A DNA stretch of 64,000 nucleotides from Lateolabrax maculatus (Eukaryota > Chordata > Actinopteri > Acropomatiformes > Lateolabracidae): NCBI GenBank assembly GCA_031216445.1, contig CM062219.1:5841001-5905000 (forward strand). The letters are read 5' to 3'. Position 1 is the stretch's first letter; each line of letters begins with the position of its first letter. The notes beneath the pieces were generated by a model. It had not been told where the DNA came from. It ran no database searches and was given only the letters and a program-made list of their open reading frames with translations. The position numbers and the translations under genes are program-made. Shown here piece after piece: positions 47,301 through 51,905 of this stretch.

Positions 47301-47896
47301 CCATTAAGATATAGCGTTGAGGTTTAGAGGTGCAAGTGGGTGGATTTTGTTATCTTTGGAGAGAGCTAAACAAAACGTTTCTATCAGCTTCCAGTATTTA
47401 TGCTACATATAAGCCAAGCCAACCAGCTGCTTGCCTCATAGTGAAGGGACAGATATGAAAGTGGAAAGTGGAAAGCGAATAAATAAATAAATACATTTTC
47501 TGTTACCTCATACCAACGAAGGCTTGACAGAGGAACCAAGTGGGAAGTCAGACAGCGGAGTGGTCAAACAGAGGAAGATGAGCAAGAAGAACACTGAGGA
47601 AGATCCCAAAGCACGAGCACTGACGTCAACAAACAGTGACAGGTGACGGTGACAGATTCGGCACAAGCAACATTTTACATTTAACAGTTGCATCACGTTA
47701 TATGAGCTCCAGTCTTTCTGTCCCCAGCAGGTTAGTGTCAGAGTCTGTTGAGACGGACCTGGACGTCCAGCTGCACTGTTCGTCCAGTTCGGAGGCCGAG
47801 CCAGAGAAGGTCGTGCTGCGAGCGGAGAGCCCGCCTCTCGCCAGCGCGTTCGCCCTCTCCACATCCTTCGAAGAAGATGTCCTGGACCTAAAGTGA
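2526..47896 (+). CDS. garnl3: GARNL3, GTPase-activating Rap/Ran-GAP domain-like 3 (spliced, 31 exons)
   Basis: Joined exons give one open frame of 3093 bases (1030 residues plus stop) with compatible splice phase at every junction. The order matches vertebrate GARNL3, which is about 1010 residues in mammals: N-terminal region (1-190), RapGAP domain (about 191-409), linker, CNH beta-propeller (about 480-800), Ser/basic-rich tail. The RapGAP signature RKRHIGNDIV is intact; its Asn292 matches the catalytic 'asparagine thumb' of Rap1GAP (Asn290). RapGAP domains supply an Asn to speed GTP hydrolysis by Rap-type GTPases, and CNH domains are protein-interaction propellers. That this protein acts on Rap is inferred from the domain. 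The N-terminus differs from the mammalian form I recall, so a second promoter is possible. Exons 19 (27 nt) and 28 (60 nt) may be optional. Identity is very secure; each junction still needs RNA evidence. Confidence 0.96.
2576..7237 (+). other. GARNL3 intron 1
   Basis: 4.7 kb. Contains a short GA repeat (3352-3372), an inverted fragment of repeat family F (about 4795-4965) and a (CA)n tract (6196-6218). No open frame resembling a GARNL3 exon and no recognisable RNA gene. Confidence 0.6.
4795..4965 (-). repeat. Family F dispersed repeat fragment
   Basis: GATGATGGCACTAGAAAAGT, GACTATGAATGTCTGTACCA and ATCCAATAGTTGTTCAGATA are the reverse complement of the units at 27424-27960. Confidence 0.65.
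7238..7307 (+). CDS. garnl3: GARNL3 exon 2
   Basis: Acceptor TTTGTGTTGCAG|C and donor CTG|GTGAGT. Encodes residues 17-40, including SEDLGCRRGDFSRKHYGSVE, nearly identical to the mammalian protein. Phase 2 in, phase 0 out. Confidence 0.95.
8426..8691 (+). mobile_element. Family B element (AGTTCAACATTTTGG type), intron 2
   Basis: Shares AACAGTTCAACATTTTGGAG, GAGTTAGATGGGAAGAT and AATATGAAGCT with copies at 20689, 26691, 46479 and 47225. Interrupted or diverged in the middle. Confidence 0.7.
9755..10067. repeat. Imperfect inverted repeat, intron 2
   Basis: GAGAAAGAGATCTCCATCT...GTGATTATTTCATATCT...ATAACAAGTTAGAG (9759-9834) recurs inverted as CTCTAACTTGTTATAAC...AGATATGAAATAATTGCAT...GTAGATCTCTTTCTC (9963-10061), around a loop of about 130 bases. 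Confidence 0.7.
12047..12220 (+). mobile_element. Family G short MITE (AGGGCTGCAAC type)
   Basis: Ends in TAGTTGCAGCCCT and begins with CAGCTGAAACAATTATCGAT; the CGATTAATC boxes recur. Compact palindromic-ended element resembling abundant fish MITEs. Confidence 0.65.
13905..14190 (+). repeat. Family D fold-back element, intron 2
   Basis: The left arm (AAGACCAAAACCAACAATGA...CTGTGTAACCAAACCCTGAT) is repeated inverted in the right arm (ATCAGGCTTTGACTACACAG...TTTGTTCTTTGGTTTG) around an 80-base loop. The transcript could fold into a long hairpin. Confidence 0.75.
14560..14720. other. CpG-rich patch in intron 2
   Basis: ACCGGACAG, AAGATGGCGCC, a GGCGCATACGCC palindrome-like core, CTTCCGGGGG and ATATGCGCAG occur within 160 bases of otherwise AT-rich intron. 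Could be an internal regulatory element, a retained promoter fragment or a repeat. Confidence 0.4.
15872..15900. repeat. (CA)n microsatellite
   Basis: Fourteen uninterrupted units in intron 2; 160 bases on there is a (GT)n tract of opposite sense. Confidence 0.9.
16059..16110. repeat. (TG)n microsatellite
   Basis: Twenty-six uninterrupted units; could pair in RNA with the (CA)n tract at 15872-15900. Confidence 0.9.
17270..17632 (+). mobile_element. Family G MITE, near full length
   Basis: ATTTGCCAATTATTCTC, GAATGTCAGAAAATAGTATG, GAAGATATTCAGTTGACAAT and the end TTGACTAATCGTTTCAGCTC. Confidence 0.7.
17645..17849 (-). mobile_element. Family G MITE fragment, inverted
   Basis: Minus-strand reading gives CGATTATTTGTTTGGTCTAT, ATCAGAAAGTAGTGGACAAA and AGGTGACGCCTTCAAATAGC, matching the element just upstream in opposite orientation. 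Confidence 0.65.
18880..19143 (-). mobile_element. Family G MITE copy, inverted
   Basis: Minus-strand reading includes CATTATTTTCAATATCAATT, AGTCCATAAAATGTCAGGAG and AAATGTCTTGTTTGGGCC; same family as 17270-17632. Confidence 0.65.
20484..20558 (+). CDS. garnl3: GARNL3 exon 3
   Basis: Follows a CT-rich tract and CTCTCAG. Encodes residues 41-65 (LISSDADGAIQRAGRFRVEN then GSSDE); donor GAG|GTATAT. Phase 0 on both sides, 75 nt, so it could be skipped without a frameshift. Confidence 0.95.
20689..21110 (+). mobile_element. Family B element, near full length, intron 3
   Basis: The left end (AGGAGTAGTTTGACATTTGA...TTTCTTGCTGACAG) recurs in inverted form at the right end (CTCTCGGCAAGAAAGCAAAT...GTTGAATTATCCC). 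This shows long terminal inverted repeats and so a MITE-type non-autonomous DNA transposon. Confidence 0.75.
21158..21421 (+). repeat. Family H dispersed repeat, intron 3
   Basis: Starts near GAAGCGGCTTCCAACCTGGC and ends GAGGTTGGTAACCACTGG; the ends are an imperfect inverted repeat, as in the related copy at 35064. Confidence 0.6.
21871..21909 (+). repeat. (GT)n microsatellite abutting the exon 4 acceptor
   Basis: About 19 units ending eight bases before exon 4 (ACAAACAG between), in the place where a polypyrimidine tract would lie. Confidence 0.92.
21918..22017 (+). CDS. garnl3: GARNL3 exon 4
   Basis: Encodes residues 66-98 plus one base of Val99, including PGTWRRTDVHLENPEYHTRW; donor AAAAG|GTCAGT. 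The acceptor ACAAACAG has no polypyrimidine tract. Directly before it is a run of about 39 bases of (GT)n ending at 21909. The exon is 100 nt, so skipping would shift the frame. Confidence 0.9.
22018..23757 (+). other. GARNL3 intron 4
   Basis: Unique-looking sequence with purine-rich stretches (22090-22135, 23215-23250, 23455-23530). No repeat family member or exon recognised. Confidence 0.5.
23758..23876 (+). CDS. garnl3: GARNL3 exon 5
   Basis: Acceptor CTGCCTCCCTCAG, donor TCG|GTGAGT. Encodes residues 99-138, including LSDQNNQRVPQYRAILWRK, a block nearly invariant in GARNL3. Phase 1 in, phase 0 out. Confidence 0.96.
23905..24149 (-). mobile_element. Family A MITE copy (CAGTGGTGG-ended), intron 5
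   Basis: Starts CAGCGGTGGAAGAAGTACTC and ends with the complement of the 'TTGAGTATTTCCATTTTATGC' block seen in other copies. The CAGTGG-type ends resemble hAT elements; the class is my inference. Confidence 0.75.
24297..24344. repeat. (GT)n-(GA)n compound microsatellite
   Basis: About 16 GT units running into 8 GA units, intron 5. Confidence 0.9.
24769..24833 (+). CDS. garnl3: GARNL3 exon 6
   Basis: Acceptor TTCTTCGCTCAG, donor CTAAG|GTGAGA. Encodes residues 139-159 (including LPYSPTKTLSVKSIL) and two bases of Ser160. Confidence 0.95.
25383..25470 (+). mobile_element. Family G MITE fragment, intron 6
   Basis: ATTATTGATTAATCTGCTGA-TTATTTTCTTGATTCA and TTTTGTCTATAAAACATTTT match the left end of the family. 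Confidence 0.6.
25890..25953 (+). CDS. garnl3: GARNL3 exon 7
   Basis: Acceptor TACGCCCAG after a (TCC)n-rich tract; donor AAG|GTGAGA. Completes Ser160 and encodes residues 161-181, including MDRFERGPREILNPEIQK. Confidence 0.95.
26124..26150 (+). CDS. garnl3: GARNL3 exon 8, 27-nt micro-exon
   Basis: TTTTCCCCAG|GATCTGCTG...CAGGAG|GTATGG encodes DLLVLEEQE, residues 182-190, just before the RapGAP domain. The same nine residues occur in the mammalian protein. Phase 0 on both sides. Confidence 0.93.
26572..26647 (+). CDS. garnl3: GARNL3 exon 9, start of RapGAP domain
   Basis: Acceptor TGATTTTGTAG, donor AATG|GTAAAT. Encodes residues 191-215, including GSVNFKFGVLFAKDGQLTDD, the first strands of the RapGAP fold. 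Confidence 0.96.
26691..26960 (+). mobile_element. Family B element, intron 9
   Basis: AGGGATAGTTCAACATTTTG, GTTAGATGAGAAGATCATTT and GGAAACAAGGGGAAACAACC match the other copies. It fills most of the intron between exons 9 and 10. Confidence 0.7.
27051..27149 (+). CDS. garnl3: GARNL3 exon 10, RapGAP domain
   Basis: Acceptor TTTGTTTCAG, donor AAGA|GTAAGC. Encodes residues 216-248, with the RapGAP-typical FLNLLGD...GWAGYRGGLDTK. Confidence 0.96.
27244..27347 (+). CDS. garnl3: GARNL3 exon 11, RapGAP domain
   Basis: Only 94 bases after exon 10. Acceptor TTTTTACCTGCAG, donor CAG|GTGGGT. Encodes residues 249-283, including the RapGAP block HELMFHVSTMLPYSKENKQQ. Confidence 0.96.
27424..27960 (+). 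repeat. Family F dispersed repeat with internal tandem units
   Basis: The motif ACATTCATGTTCCCCAGAGG-ATGAAT recurs at about 27484, 27592 and 27730 with flanking GGTGATCCCCTGACTTT and CACCATGAGGTTGAAATTTG blocks, so diverged units of roughly 110-140 bases repeat in tandem. Confidence 0.75.
29440..29800 (+). repeat. Family C dispersed repeat, copy 2 (diverged)
   Basis: GATTCACTCTCACCGCTCCT, GGAGCGTTTAGCAGCTAAAT and neighbouring blocks match copies 1 and 3. A family E copy follows directly. Confidence 0.6.
29815..30180 (+). repeat. Family E dispersed repeat, copy 1
   Basis: TACACATATTTTTAGATTCA, CCACT/CTGCTTAGAAATCA and GTCTGTACATCTATGGGTAC blocks match copy 2 along about 350 bases. Confidence 0.75.
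30454..30562 (+). CDS. garnl3: GARNL3 exon 12, catalytic RapGAP segment
   Basis: Acceptor CTCTCTCTGGCAG, donor ACCC|GTATCC. Encodes residues 284-319, beginning VERKRHIGNDIVTIVFQEGD. Asn292 in HIGND matches the catalytic Asn of Rap1GAP; no key residue is lost. Confidence 0.97.
30735..30780 (+). CDS. garnl3: GARNL3 exon 13 (46 nt)
   Basis: Acceptor CTTCACTTCCAG, donor TACAG|GTGAGT. Completes His320 and encodes IFALVRYNSQNDSY plus two bases of Arg335. It joins exons 12 and 14 in perfect phase and matches the mammalian block IFALVRYNQQNDNYR. Confidence 0.95.
30985..31091 (+). CDS. garnl3: GARNL3 exon 14, end of RapGAP fold
   Basis: Acceptor CTTTGTCACAG, donor AAAT|GTAAGA. Encodes residues 335-370: LKIFSEESVPLFGPPLPSPP followed by the FTDHQEFRDFLLVK block shared by RapGAP proteins. 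Confidence 0.96.
31196..31311 (+). CDS. garnl3: GARNL3 exon 15
   Basis: Acceptor CATGTCCTGCAG, donor AAG|GTACGG. Encodes residues 371-409, including INGEKATLETPTFAQKRQRT and the helical LDMLIRSLYQDLMPDLHK that closes the RapGAP domain. Confidence 0.96.
31731..31756. repeat. (TG)n microsatellite in intron 15
   Basis: Thirteen units ending 50 bases before exon 16; a normal pyrimidine-rich acceptor lies between. Confidence 0.85.
31807..31911 (+). CDS. garnl3: GARNL3 exon 16, linker
   Basis: Acceptor TTTTCTCCCCAG, donor CAG|GTAATG. Encodes residues 410-444, with the Ser/Pro-basic stretch RRSFSDVLPESPKSARKKEE, a likely phosphorylated linker. Phase 0 on both sides. Confidence 0.95.
34845..35005 (+). 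mobile_element. Family A MITE fragment, intron 16
   Basis: Shares TTACTTGAGTATTTCCGTTT, a CCACTACATTTCAGAGGGAA block and the following T-rich body with the other copies. Ends are not clear. Confidence 0.6.
35064..35332 (+). repeat. Family H dispersed repeat, intron 16
   Basis: Starts CAGTGGTTCCTAGTCTGTTT and ends CATAGGTTGGGAACCTCTGG, again an imperfect terminal inverted repeat. Confidence 0.6.
35504..35578 (+). CDS. garnl3: GARNL3 exon 17, linker
   Basis: Acceptor TTTCATCTTTAG, donor GAG|GTGAGA. Encodes residues 445-469 (ALKLKTIVRGDAPTSLVTTG then LCRKE). Phase 0 on both sides. Confidence 0.93.
36046..36160 (+). CDS. garnl3: GARNL3 exon 18, start of CNH domain
   Basis: Acceptor GTGTGCTGCAG, donor GATG|GTGAGG. 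Encodes residues 470-507. The segment IVCADSWGQSLLVATDAAG is the first propeller strand pair of the CNH domain. Confidence 0.95.
36300..36326 (+). CDS. garnl3: Candidate GARNL3 exon 19, 27-nt micro-exon in the CNH domain
   Basis: Between exons 18 and 20 lies a branch-like CTAAC, then GTCCACGTTTCAG|, 27 bases, and a full-consensus donor |GTGAGT. Phase 1 in and phase 1 out, so it adds nine residues (PDPALPNA plus split codons) in frame and without a stop. The human protein as I recall it lacks these residues, so this may be a lineage-specific or alternatively used loop insertion. Direct splicing of exon 18 to exon 20 is also in frame. Confidence 0.6.
36461..36565 (+). CDS. garnl3: GARNL3 exon 20, CNH domain
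   Basis: Acceptor ATTGTGTTTCAG, donor AAAG|GTAGGC. Encodes residues 517-551 of the long form, including VQVFDKTMVVKQLHVLEPQD and LLITRADK. Confidence 0.95.
36864..36903. repeat. (GT)n microsatellite, intron 20
   Basis: About 20 uninterrupted units. Confidence 0.9.
37396..37512 (+). CDS. garnl3: GARNL3 exon 21, CNH domain
   Basis: Acceptor TTGTGTTTCCAG, donor AAAG|GTGCGA. Encodes residues 552-590: KDARLYVFRLSTLKRGLEEK, then a charged segment ending ENKLEKTK. Confidence 0.95.
38165..38328 (+). CDS. garnl3: GARNL3 exon 22, CNH domain
   Basis: Acceptor CGTCTTTGTCCCAG, donor CGG|GTACAA. Encodes residues 591-645. The strands SELRIVAAIRNKLLLITRKH and SPVEEFQYIR are conserved; the loop between them differs from mammals. 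Confidence 0.95.
38385..38760 (+). repeat. Family E dispersed repeat, copy 2
   Basis: ATACACATATCTTCAGATTC, CCACTTAGAAATCAGAAAAA and TGTCTGTACATCCATGGGTA match copy 1 in the same order and orientation. Confidence 0.75.
38816..38837. repeat. Perfect 22-base palindrome
   Basis: ATAGACTGTAT followed by its exact reverse complement ATACAGTCTAT, just after the family E copy. Confidence 0.85.
39099..39257 (+). CDS. garnl3: GARNL3 exon 23, CNH domain
   Basis: Acceptor CCACCTATTAG, donor AGG|GTGAGG. Encodes residues 646-698, including MICVAYKHQFDLINESTGDA. Phase 0 on both sides. Confidence 0.95.
39735..39801 (+). CDS. garnl3: GARNL3 exon 24, CNH domain
   Basis: Acceptor CTCTGCCTGCAG, donor AACT|GTGAGT. 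Encodes residues 699-720 (VNFVAAIDVYEDGEAGLLLC then YN). Confidence 0.95.
40118..40225 (+). CDS. garnl3: GARNL3 exon 25, CNH domain
   Basis: Acceptor GTGTCTCTTACAG, donor ATCG|GTAGGT. Encodes residues 721-756, including YYKKVCPFNGSTPM and SDFHFSWNQMPNAI. Confidence 0.94.
40340..40386. repeat. (GT)n microsatellite, intron 25
   Basis: About 22 units with one interruption, 115 bases after exon 25. Confidence 0.9.
40780..41215 (+). repeat. Family C dispersed repeat, copy 3
   Basis: GGTTCACTCTCACTGCTTTC, TGGAGCGTTTAGCAGCTAAA, GATATTTCACTCAGGAGTTT and GCAGAGCTAAAAGGAGAGTG match copy 1 along its length. Confidence 0.75.
41613..41731 (+). CDS. garnl3: GARNL3 exon 26, end of CNH domain
   Basis: Acceptor GTTGTCTTTGCAG, donor CGG|GTCAGT. 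Encodes residues 757-796: AFPYILAFTTDSIEIRLVVN and the closing strands LVYTAVVPELQLAASR. Confidence 0.96.
42300..42435 (+). CDS. garnl3: GARNL3 exon 27, Ser-rich tail
   Basis: Acceptor TTCCACCCACAG, donor GATG|GTAAGC. Encodes residues 797-841: SDIYFVSSAP, then a Ser/Thr/Pro-rich low-complexity stretch, then MPVFPSPLGD. Confidence 0.93.
43140..43335 (+). repeat. Family D fragment, intron 27
   Basis: ATCAGGCTTTGACTGCACAG and TTGTTAGTAGGATCAATTCA match the right arm at 14080-14190. The left arm is truncated. Confidence 0.65.
44269..44301. repeat. (TG)n microsatellite, intron 27
   Basis: Sixteen units, with more TG runs up to 44340, upstream of the exon 28 cassette. Confidence 0.9.
44375..44434 (+). 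CDS. garnl3: GARNL3 exon 28, probable 60-nt cassette
   Basis: Acceptor CATCCCTGGTTCAG, donor GAAG|GTACTG. Phase 1 in and out; inserts residues 842-861 (DSIRIPYGTKLSLYMSKDAE) in frame. The human sequence I recall goes from the exon 27 equivalent straight to the exon 29 equivalent, so this is best read as an optional cassette. The open frame and good splice sites support it. Confidence 0.7.
45003..45019 (+). repeat. G17 homopolymer in a purine-rich strand
   Basis: Seventeen consecutive G, flanked by GGAGGC and CTGGGGGC within the purine-rich segment 44630-45070. Confidence 0.85.
46479..46600 (+). mobile_element. Family B fragment, intron 28
   Basis: Begins AAAGGAATACTTTGACATTT and keeps ACATGAGAAG...CATGTCTGTCC of the family; right part lost. 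Confidence 0.6.
46969..47187 (+). CDS. garnl3: GARNL3 exon 29, C-terminal tail
   Basis: Acceptor TTTCTTCCTTCCAG, donor CTCG|GTAAAT. Longest coding exon; residues 862-934. Contains NLVGRSIERPLKSPLV and HSLSLSRMEIKEIASRTRKE, both strongly conserved in GARNL3. Confidence 0.96.
47225..47470 (+). mobile_element. Family B fragment, intron 29
   Basis: AATAGTTTGACATTTTGGGG, AAATATGCTCATTAGCTTTC and a later CTTCCAGTATTTATGC section. It occupies nearly the whole short intron before the weak exon 30 acceptor. Confidence 0.6.
47522..47642 (+). CDS. garnl3: GARNL3 exon 30, C-terminal tail
   Basis: Encodes residues 935-974, rich in Lys, Ser and Glu (for example KQRKMSKKNTEEDPKA), matching a low-conservation basic stretch in mammals. 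The acceptor ends in AAG instead of CAG after a poor pyrimidine tract; donor AG|GTGACG. Phase is correct on both sides, but the weak acceptor makes the 5' edge less certain. Confidence 0.8.
47728..47896 (+). CDS. garnl3: GARNL3 exon 31, final coding exon
   Basis: Acceptor CTGTCCCCAGCAG is a tandem NAGNAG site: use of the second AG removes one Ser. Encodes residues 975-1030, Ser/Glu-rich and ending FEEDVLDLK before TGA. The mammalian protein also ends in DLK. Confidence 0.94.
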
Positions 47897-50136
47897 AGAC
47901 AATCCCACCGTGCACTTCTCTGCCCTCCCACTCCTGTACTGTCACCATTATTTTATTGTTTTGGTTGGTTTTGCTTTCAGTTTGTTGTTTGTTGACTTCT
48001 TTTTCTTGTCTTTTTTTTGTTTATATCGCTGTATCTTGGGTCTCCCCATTCATCAGATAAGATGGGTGCAGTGGGAGTTAGAAGATGTGTCCGTGTGCGT
48101 GTTTGTTTTCGCGAGCGGTCCCTCAGCCACTGTGTGTTGGGTGTTTGTGTTGCGCCGCAGCAAATAACCCAAAGAGGCGATGAGGTTGTGTAAGATGCCG
48201 TGGTTTATTCAGAGTTCTGCAACAGCCTTGAGGTGATGTTAACGGTTTGATCCCAAGCCACATACTGAATGTAAATCTGCGCACCGAGGCACGACAAAAA
48301 TCTCGTTCACAATGCCCTCTGAAGTTGCTAGAGCTTAATATGTGTTGTATATTATGTGATTCTTTCCAATCCACTTTCAAATGTTGTATGATATGCATAT
48401 GTATGTGTACATCTGTTTATACATGAAAATGCATACACAGTGACAGGCGTGTATGCCTGTCATGCCTGTGATGCATATTTATAGATATATTATAAAAATC
48501 CATTTTATTCCCATATTTAGTAAAAGTATGATGTTTTATGCTCTCTGCACATATTAGTCCTTATTCCTCTTCCTATTCACAGTATACAGGTAGACAGGGC
48601 TGGAGGCAAAGTCTGTCACAAGTGCCATTTCCCAGCATCCTCCACTGAACTGCACCTCCAAAAGCCACTGTATTCTGGGGTCTGACAGTAGCCGCCATGA
48701 TTGTAGTCCACATTAGATTACTATGGTGGCCCACAACTCCATTCAGTTTGGATAAATTCACTTACTGGATGCACTCTCTTAAAGCCACATGCATTCAACA
48801 TTTTGCCCATTAGAATGAGCCGACTGCAAATCTGCATGACCCGCCTTTGCTACAAGTATTGTGTCTTCTGCGCCCAAAATAGCTTCTTGGGAAACCGTGA
48901 GGTCATGATACGACATCACACCAGACATGGCAGCAAATGGCAAACCACCACCTGAGACGACCGAAAGAGTATGGACGCTAATAGGACAAAAAACAGTCAT
49001 GTGTGATGGCCGGAGTTACGATGGAACAGCAAGGGAATTACAGACAAACCACAAATTTAGACAAAAACTTAAGTTAAAATACATTTTATTGTTATAAACT
49101 AAAATGATAAAAGCAGAATTTTAAATAAAAATGAGCTATAACAAATCCTAACTATACTAAAAATTAAATGAAGTGTATAATATTTGTATTTTTTGTTGTT
49201 TGCTATGTGTGGAAGGTTTATAAAGGTCATCAATTTTTAAGTGGTCCCAATTATTGAAGCATTAATGTGGAAAACATTTTTTTTATATTGCACAGTGATG
49301 CATTTCAAATACATACATAAGAAAACATACTTTGAATTTAGATATTCGTACCTTTTAGGCAATTGTTGCCTTTACCCAACTAAAGTTAACACCAAGAGTT
49401 AGAGAATATCAGAGGCGATTAAGCTGTTAAAAAATGTATCTTTAACTTCCTCTTACTCCCACAATTTTCATTGTCATGAAATTTGTCATTTTTTCATTAA
49501 AACATAGAAACATCCGTCCTCTTTTAAACAATGTAACTATCCCAGCAAACAGACTCACACATTTTGCGCTGCCCCATTGACTCCAGTGTCACCTGAGACC
49601 AGATTTCAGAAGAAGGGACGATTTCAGCTCACTCCGTTTCCCACATTTTTGACACCACGGGCCCATTTTACAAGAACACCCTCACAATATACACATACAC
49701 CATATAATAGGAGAAACACATTCATGCATACATGTTTAACTGTACATTTCTGTGAAACTGCTGCCACATACTGTATCTCACAGGAAGCTTAAAGGCAGCA
49801 ACCTAACACACTGACACATAAACTATTTCTTCTAGTACACAGCAGCCCTTTGCAATGCTTATAGGGATTGGACGGTTCAGTTTTACCCTTATTCCAACTA
49901 AGGAACTTGAATTTTCCTTACATTAAATCCTACAGTAAAACATTTATTTTAACAGCTTTCATGGCTTGCGCTATACTTTGCACCCTGTATCCCTTTTGTA
50001 CTGTTACAACTCTTCTTACCCCCTTCATATAAAGTTAAGCTATCAATGCTGTTCAGCTATATGTGAAGCAATACACTCCAGCTTCCAGCTTTTTAAGCAG
50101 TGCTGTTCAGTTCCCACCCACTCATAAAACAATACA

Positions 50137-50402
50137 GCTCAACATCAGCTTTTTAGCCGCCAGCGATCCATTCATCTAGTATAAATATACTTTTAGTTTG
50201 TACTGAAGAAGTTAAATCCGTCCTGTGAGTCAGTCTGAATCTAACATGAAACAGGGAGACTGCTCTGAGTAATGAGGACTTGGCAGTCAGTAAAACCAAA
50301 GGAGAAAGCTTTACGGTTCCACTGATAGGTAGGGCAACAAACTGGGAGCTGTTGCTCTGACCATGCTGATGTAGGTCCAAGAGCGCCTCAATGTGGTGGT
50401 TT
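50137..50402 (+). repeat. Family I dispersed repeat, copy 1 (in GARNL3 3' UTR)
   Basis: GTGAGTCAGTCTGAATCTAA, ACTGCTCTGAGTAATGAGGA, AAACCAAAGGAGAAAGCTTT and CAATGTGGTGGT match copy 2 in order and orientation. Confidence 0.8.
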
Positions 50403-51063
50403 CACAGCACAGCAGCCTTCAGATCTTGCATGAGCCTCCTCCTTTCCCCTCACTCCTTTTTCCTCTGTTCTCCTCCTGCCTGTCTAAGTGTGAATCCCCC
50501 TAACACTATAACACAACTCAGAAAAACTAAAAAGGGAAGAAGAAGAAGAACGGGGTGGGAGGATTTTTACAAAGGTACTCTACTTTAGTGTTAATTACTC
50601 TGAATGAGTGTGGATGACTGAGGGACTCCTGGCAGTTACAGTTTGTAACACTGCTTCGCCCTCACATGATGTTCCTATTTCTTCTGTGTTTCTGTCGAGT
50701 ACTCTTTGTTCCTACCTCCCCTTGGCATTTTCACTGTTTTTTTTGTTTTTGTTTGTTTGTTTGTTTTTGTTTGTTGTTGTTTTTTGTTTTTGTTTTTTTG
50801 TATTTGAATCTATATTTACTGTTTAGACTGTTGCTGAACCTCTCTGTGATATCAAAACGAAAGAAAATTAACAAAAAAAACACCAAGTGTCTTAAAATAT
50901 TGTATCGCCATCGTTTTTAATGCCAAGTACTACTTGTAAATGTTTGTGTATCAAATGTGGCCTCAAATGAAACTGAACTATATTATTATTATTATTTGAG
51001 CAATTATTTTTAAGTGCTGTAGACCACTGCTGTGAAAGTAGTCGATTCTGTTCATTGATATGT

Positions 51064-51069
51064 AATAAA
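51064..51069 (+). terminator. Candidate distal poly(A) signal of GARNL3
   Basis: AATAAA followed within about 40 bases by a C13-T14 run (51106-51132), which could act as the downstream U-rich element. First strong signal after the proximal one at 49124. Confidence 0.45.
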
Positions 51070-51639
51070 TATTTATGAAATTTGAACATTTCTTTGGGAA
51101 TATTTCCCCCCCCCCCCCTTTTTTTTTTTTTTACTAATTATGTCTTACACAGGAAAATGTCACTGTATGATTACCAACAGAGTCATTAATTAATTTTGGA
51201 GTCATCAGTTCCCTACAGTGCACCGGCAGTCACAAGGCACAAAGTTGTTGTTTAGGTGTGAGCAGCTCACACCAGTTGATGTTTTCGAACAAATGTTAAA
51301 CTACAGATTAAGCCAAACACTGTGTCTGTGGTGTCTGAAGGGGCACCAAATAAAGTGTTTGAAATGGTGGAAAAGAAATTGCCAAAAAGCACACAACATT
51401 GAGGCCTTAAGGGGAGGTTACTTATTTAAAGCTCGTACAGCTGCAGGAACAAAGCTAGAAGGATCGGGGGGTGATAGAGGTGCTGGTAGAGTGGATGGTC
51501 CGGGTCATGTGTGATTGTGAGCGCTTCGATGGATCGGGGATGAGCTGACGCAATCCGATAAATTGGGAGTGGGAATACCAATGGGTTTGCTGGTTAATTT
51601 AGTTCTATTTAAGAGTTTATTCTTATTGGTGGCTGTAAG

Positions 51640-51905
51640 CCTATGGAAAAAAACAAATAGCACCATAGAGAAGAACTGACTCAATATGGTACAGGAGAAG
51701 AAGAAGATGAGGTTGGACAGACAGGTGATTTAGTTTACGGATGGCTGTAAATCTCTGTTGACAGTGCTTGTAAATTTCCATGGCATGCTGATTCAAGCTG
51801 GGTTTATTGTCCAATGTAATGCCAGAGTATGTGAACGACTCCACCACCTCTACCTTCTCTCCTTTGAAGCTGAGGGGATGGCTTCCATTTGCTCTGGAAA
51901 TTTAC
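51640..51905 (-). mobile_element. Non-LTR retrotransposon (LINE) fragment, reverse-transcriptase C-terminal part
   Basis: The minus-strand translation has VEVVESFTYSGITLDNKPSL followed by CQQRFTAIRKLNHL, PHLLLLLYH and SVLLYG, the familiar block after the RT domain of fish LINEs (F-x-YLG-x-x-ID...QQRL-x-x-LRKL...LL-x-x-YRSI-x-P-x-L-x-Y). Short and degraded, no RT catalytic YADD region in the window, so a dead 5'-truncated copy. Confidence 0.75.

Larger units (their letters stand above)
47897..51090 (+). other. Probable GARNL3 3' UTR
   Basis: After the stop there is no open frame of substance. The best downstream poly(A) signal is AATAAA at 51064-51069; an earlier AATAAA lies at 49124-49129, so a short (about 1.2 kb) and a long (about 3.2 kb) UTR are both possible. 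A dispersed repeat (50137-50402) and T-rich sequence (about 50738-50800) lie inside the long form. Extent is inferred. Confidence 0.5.
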
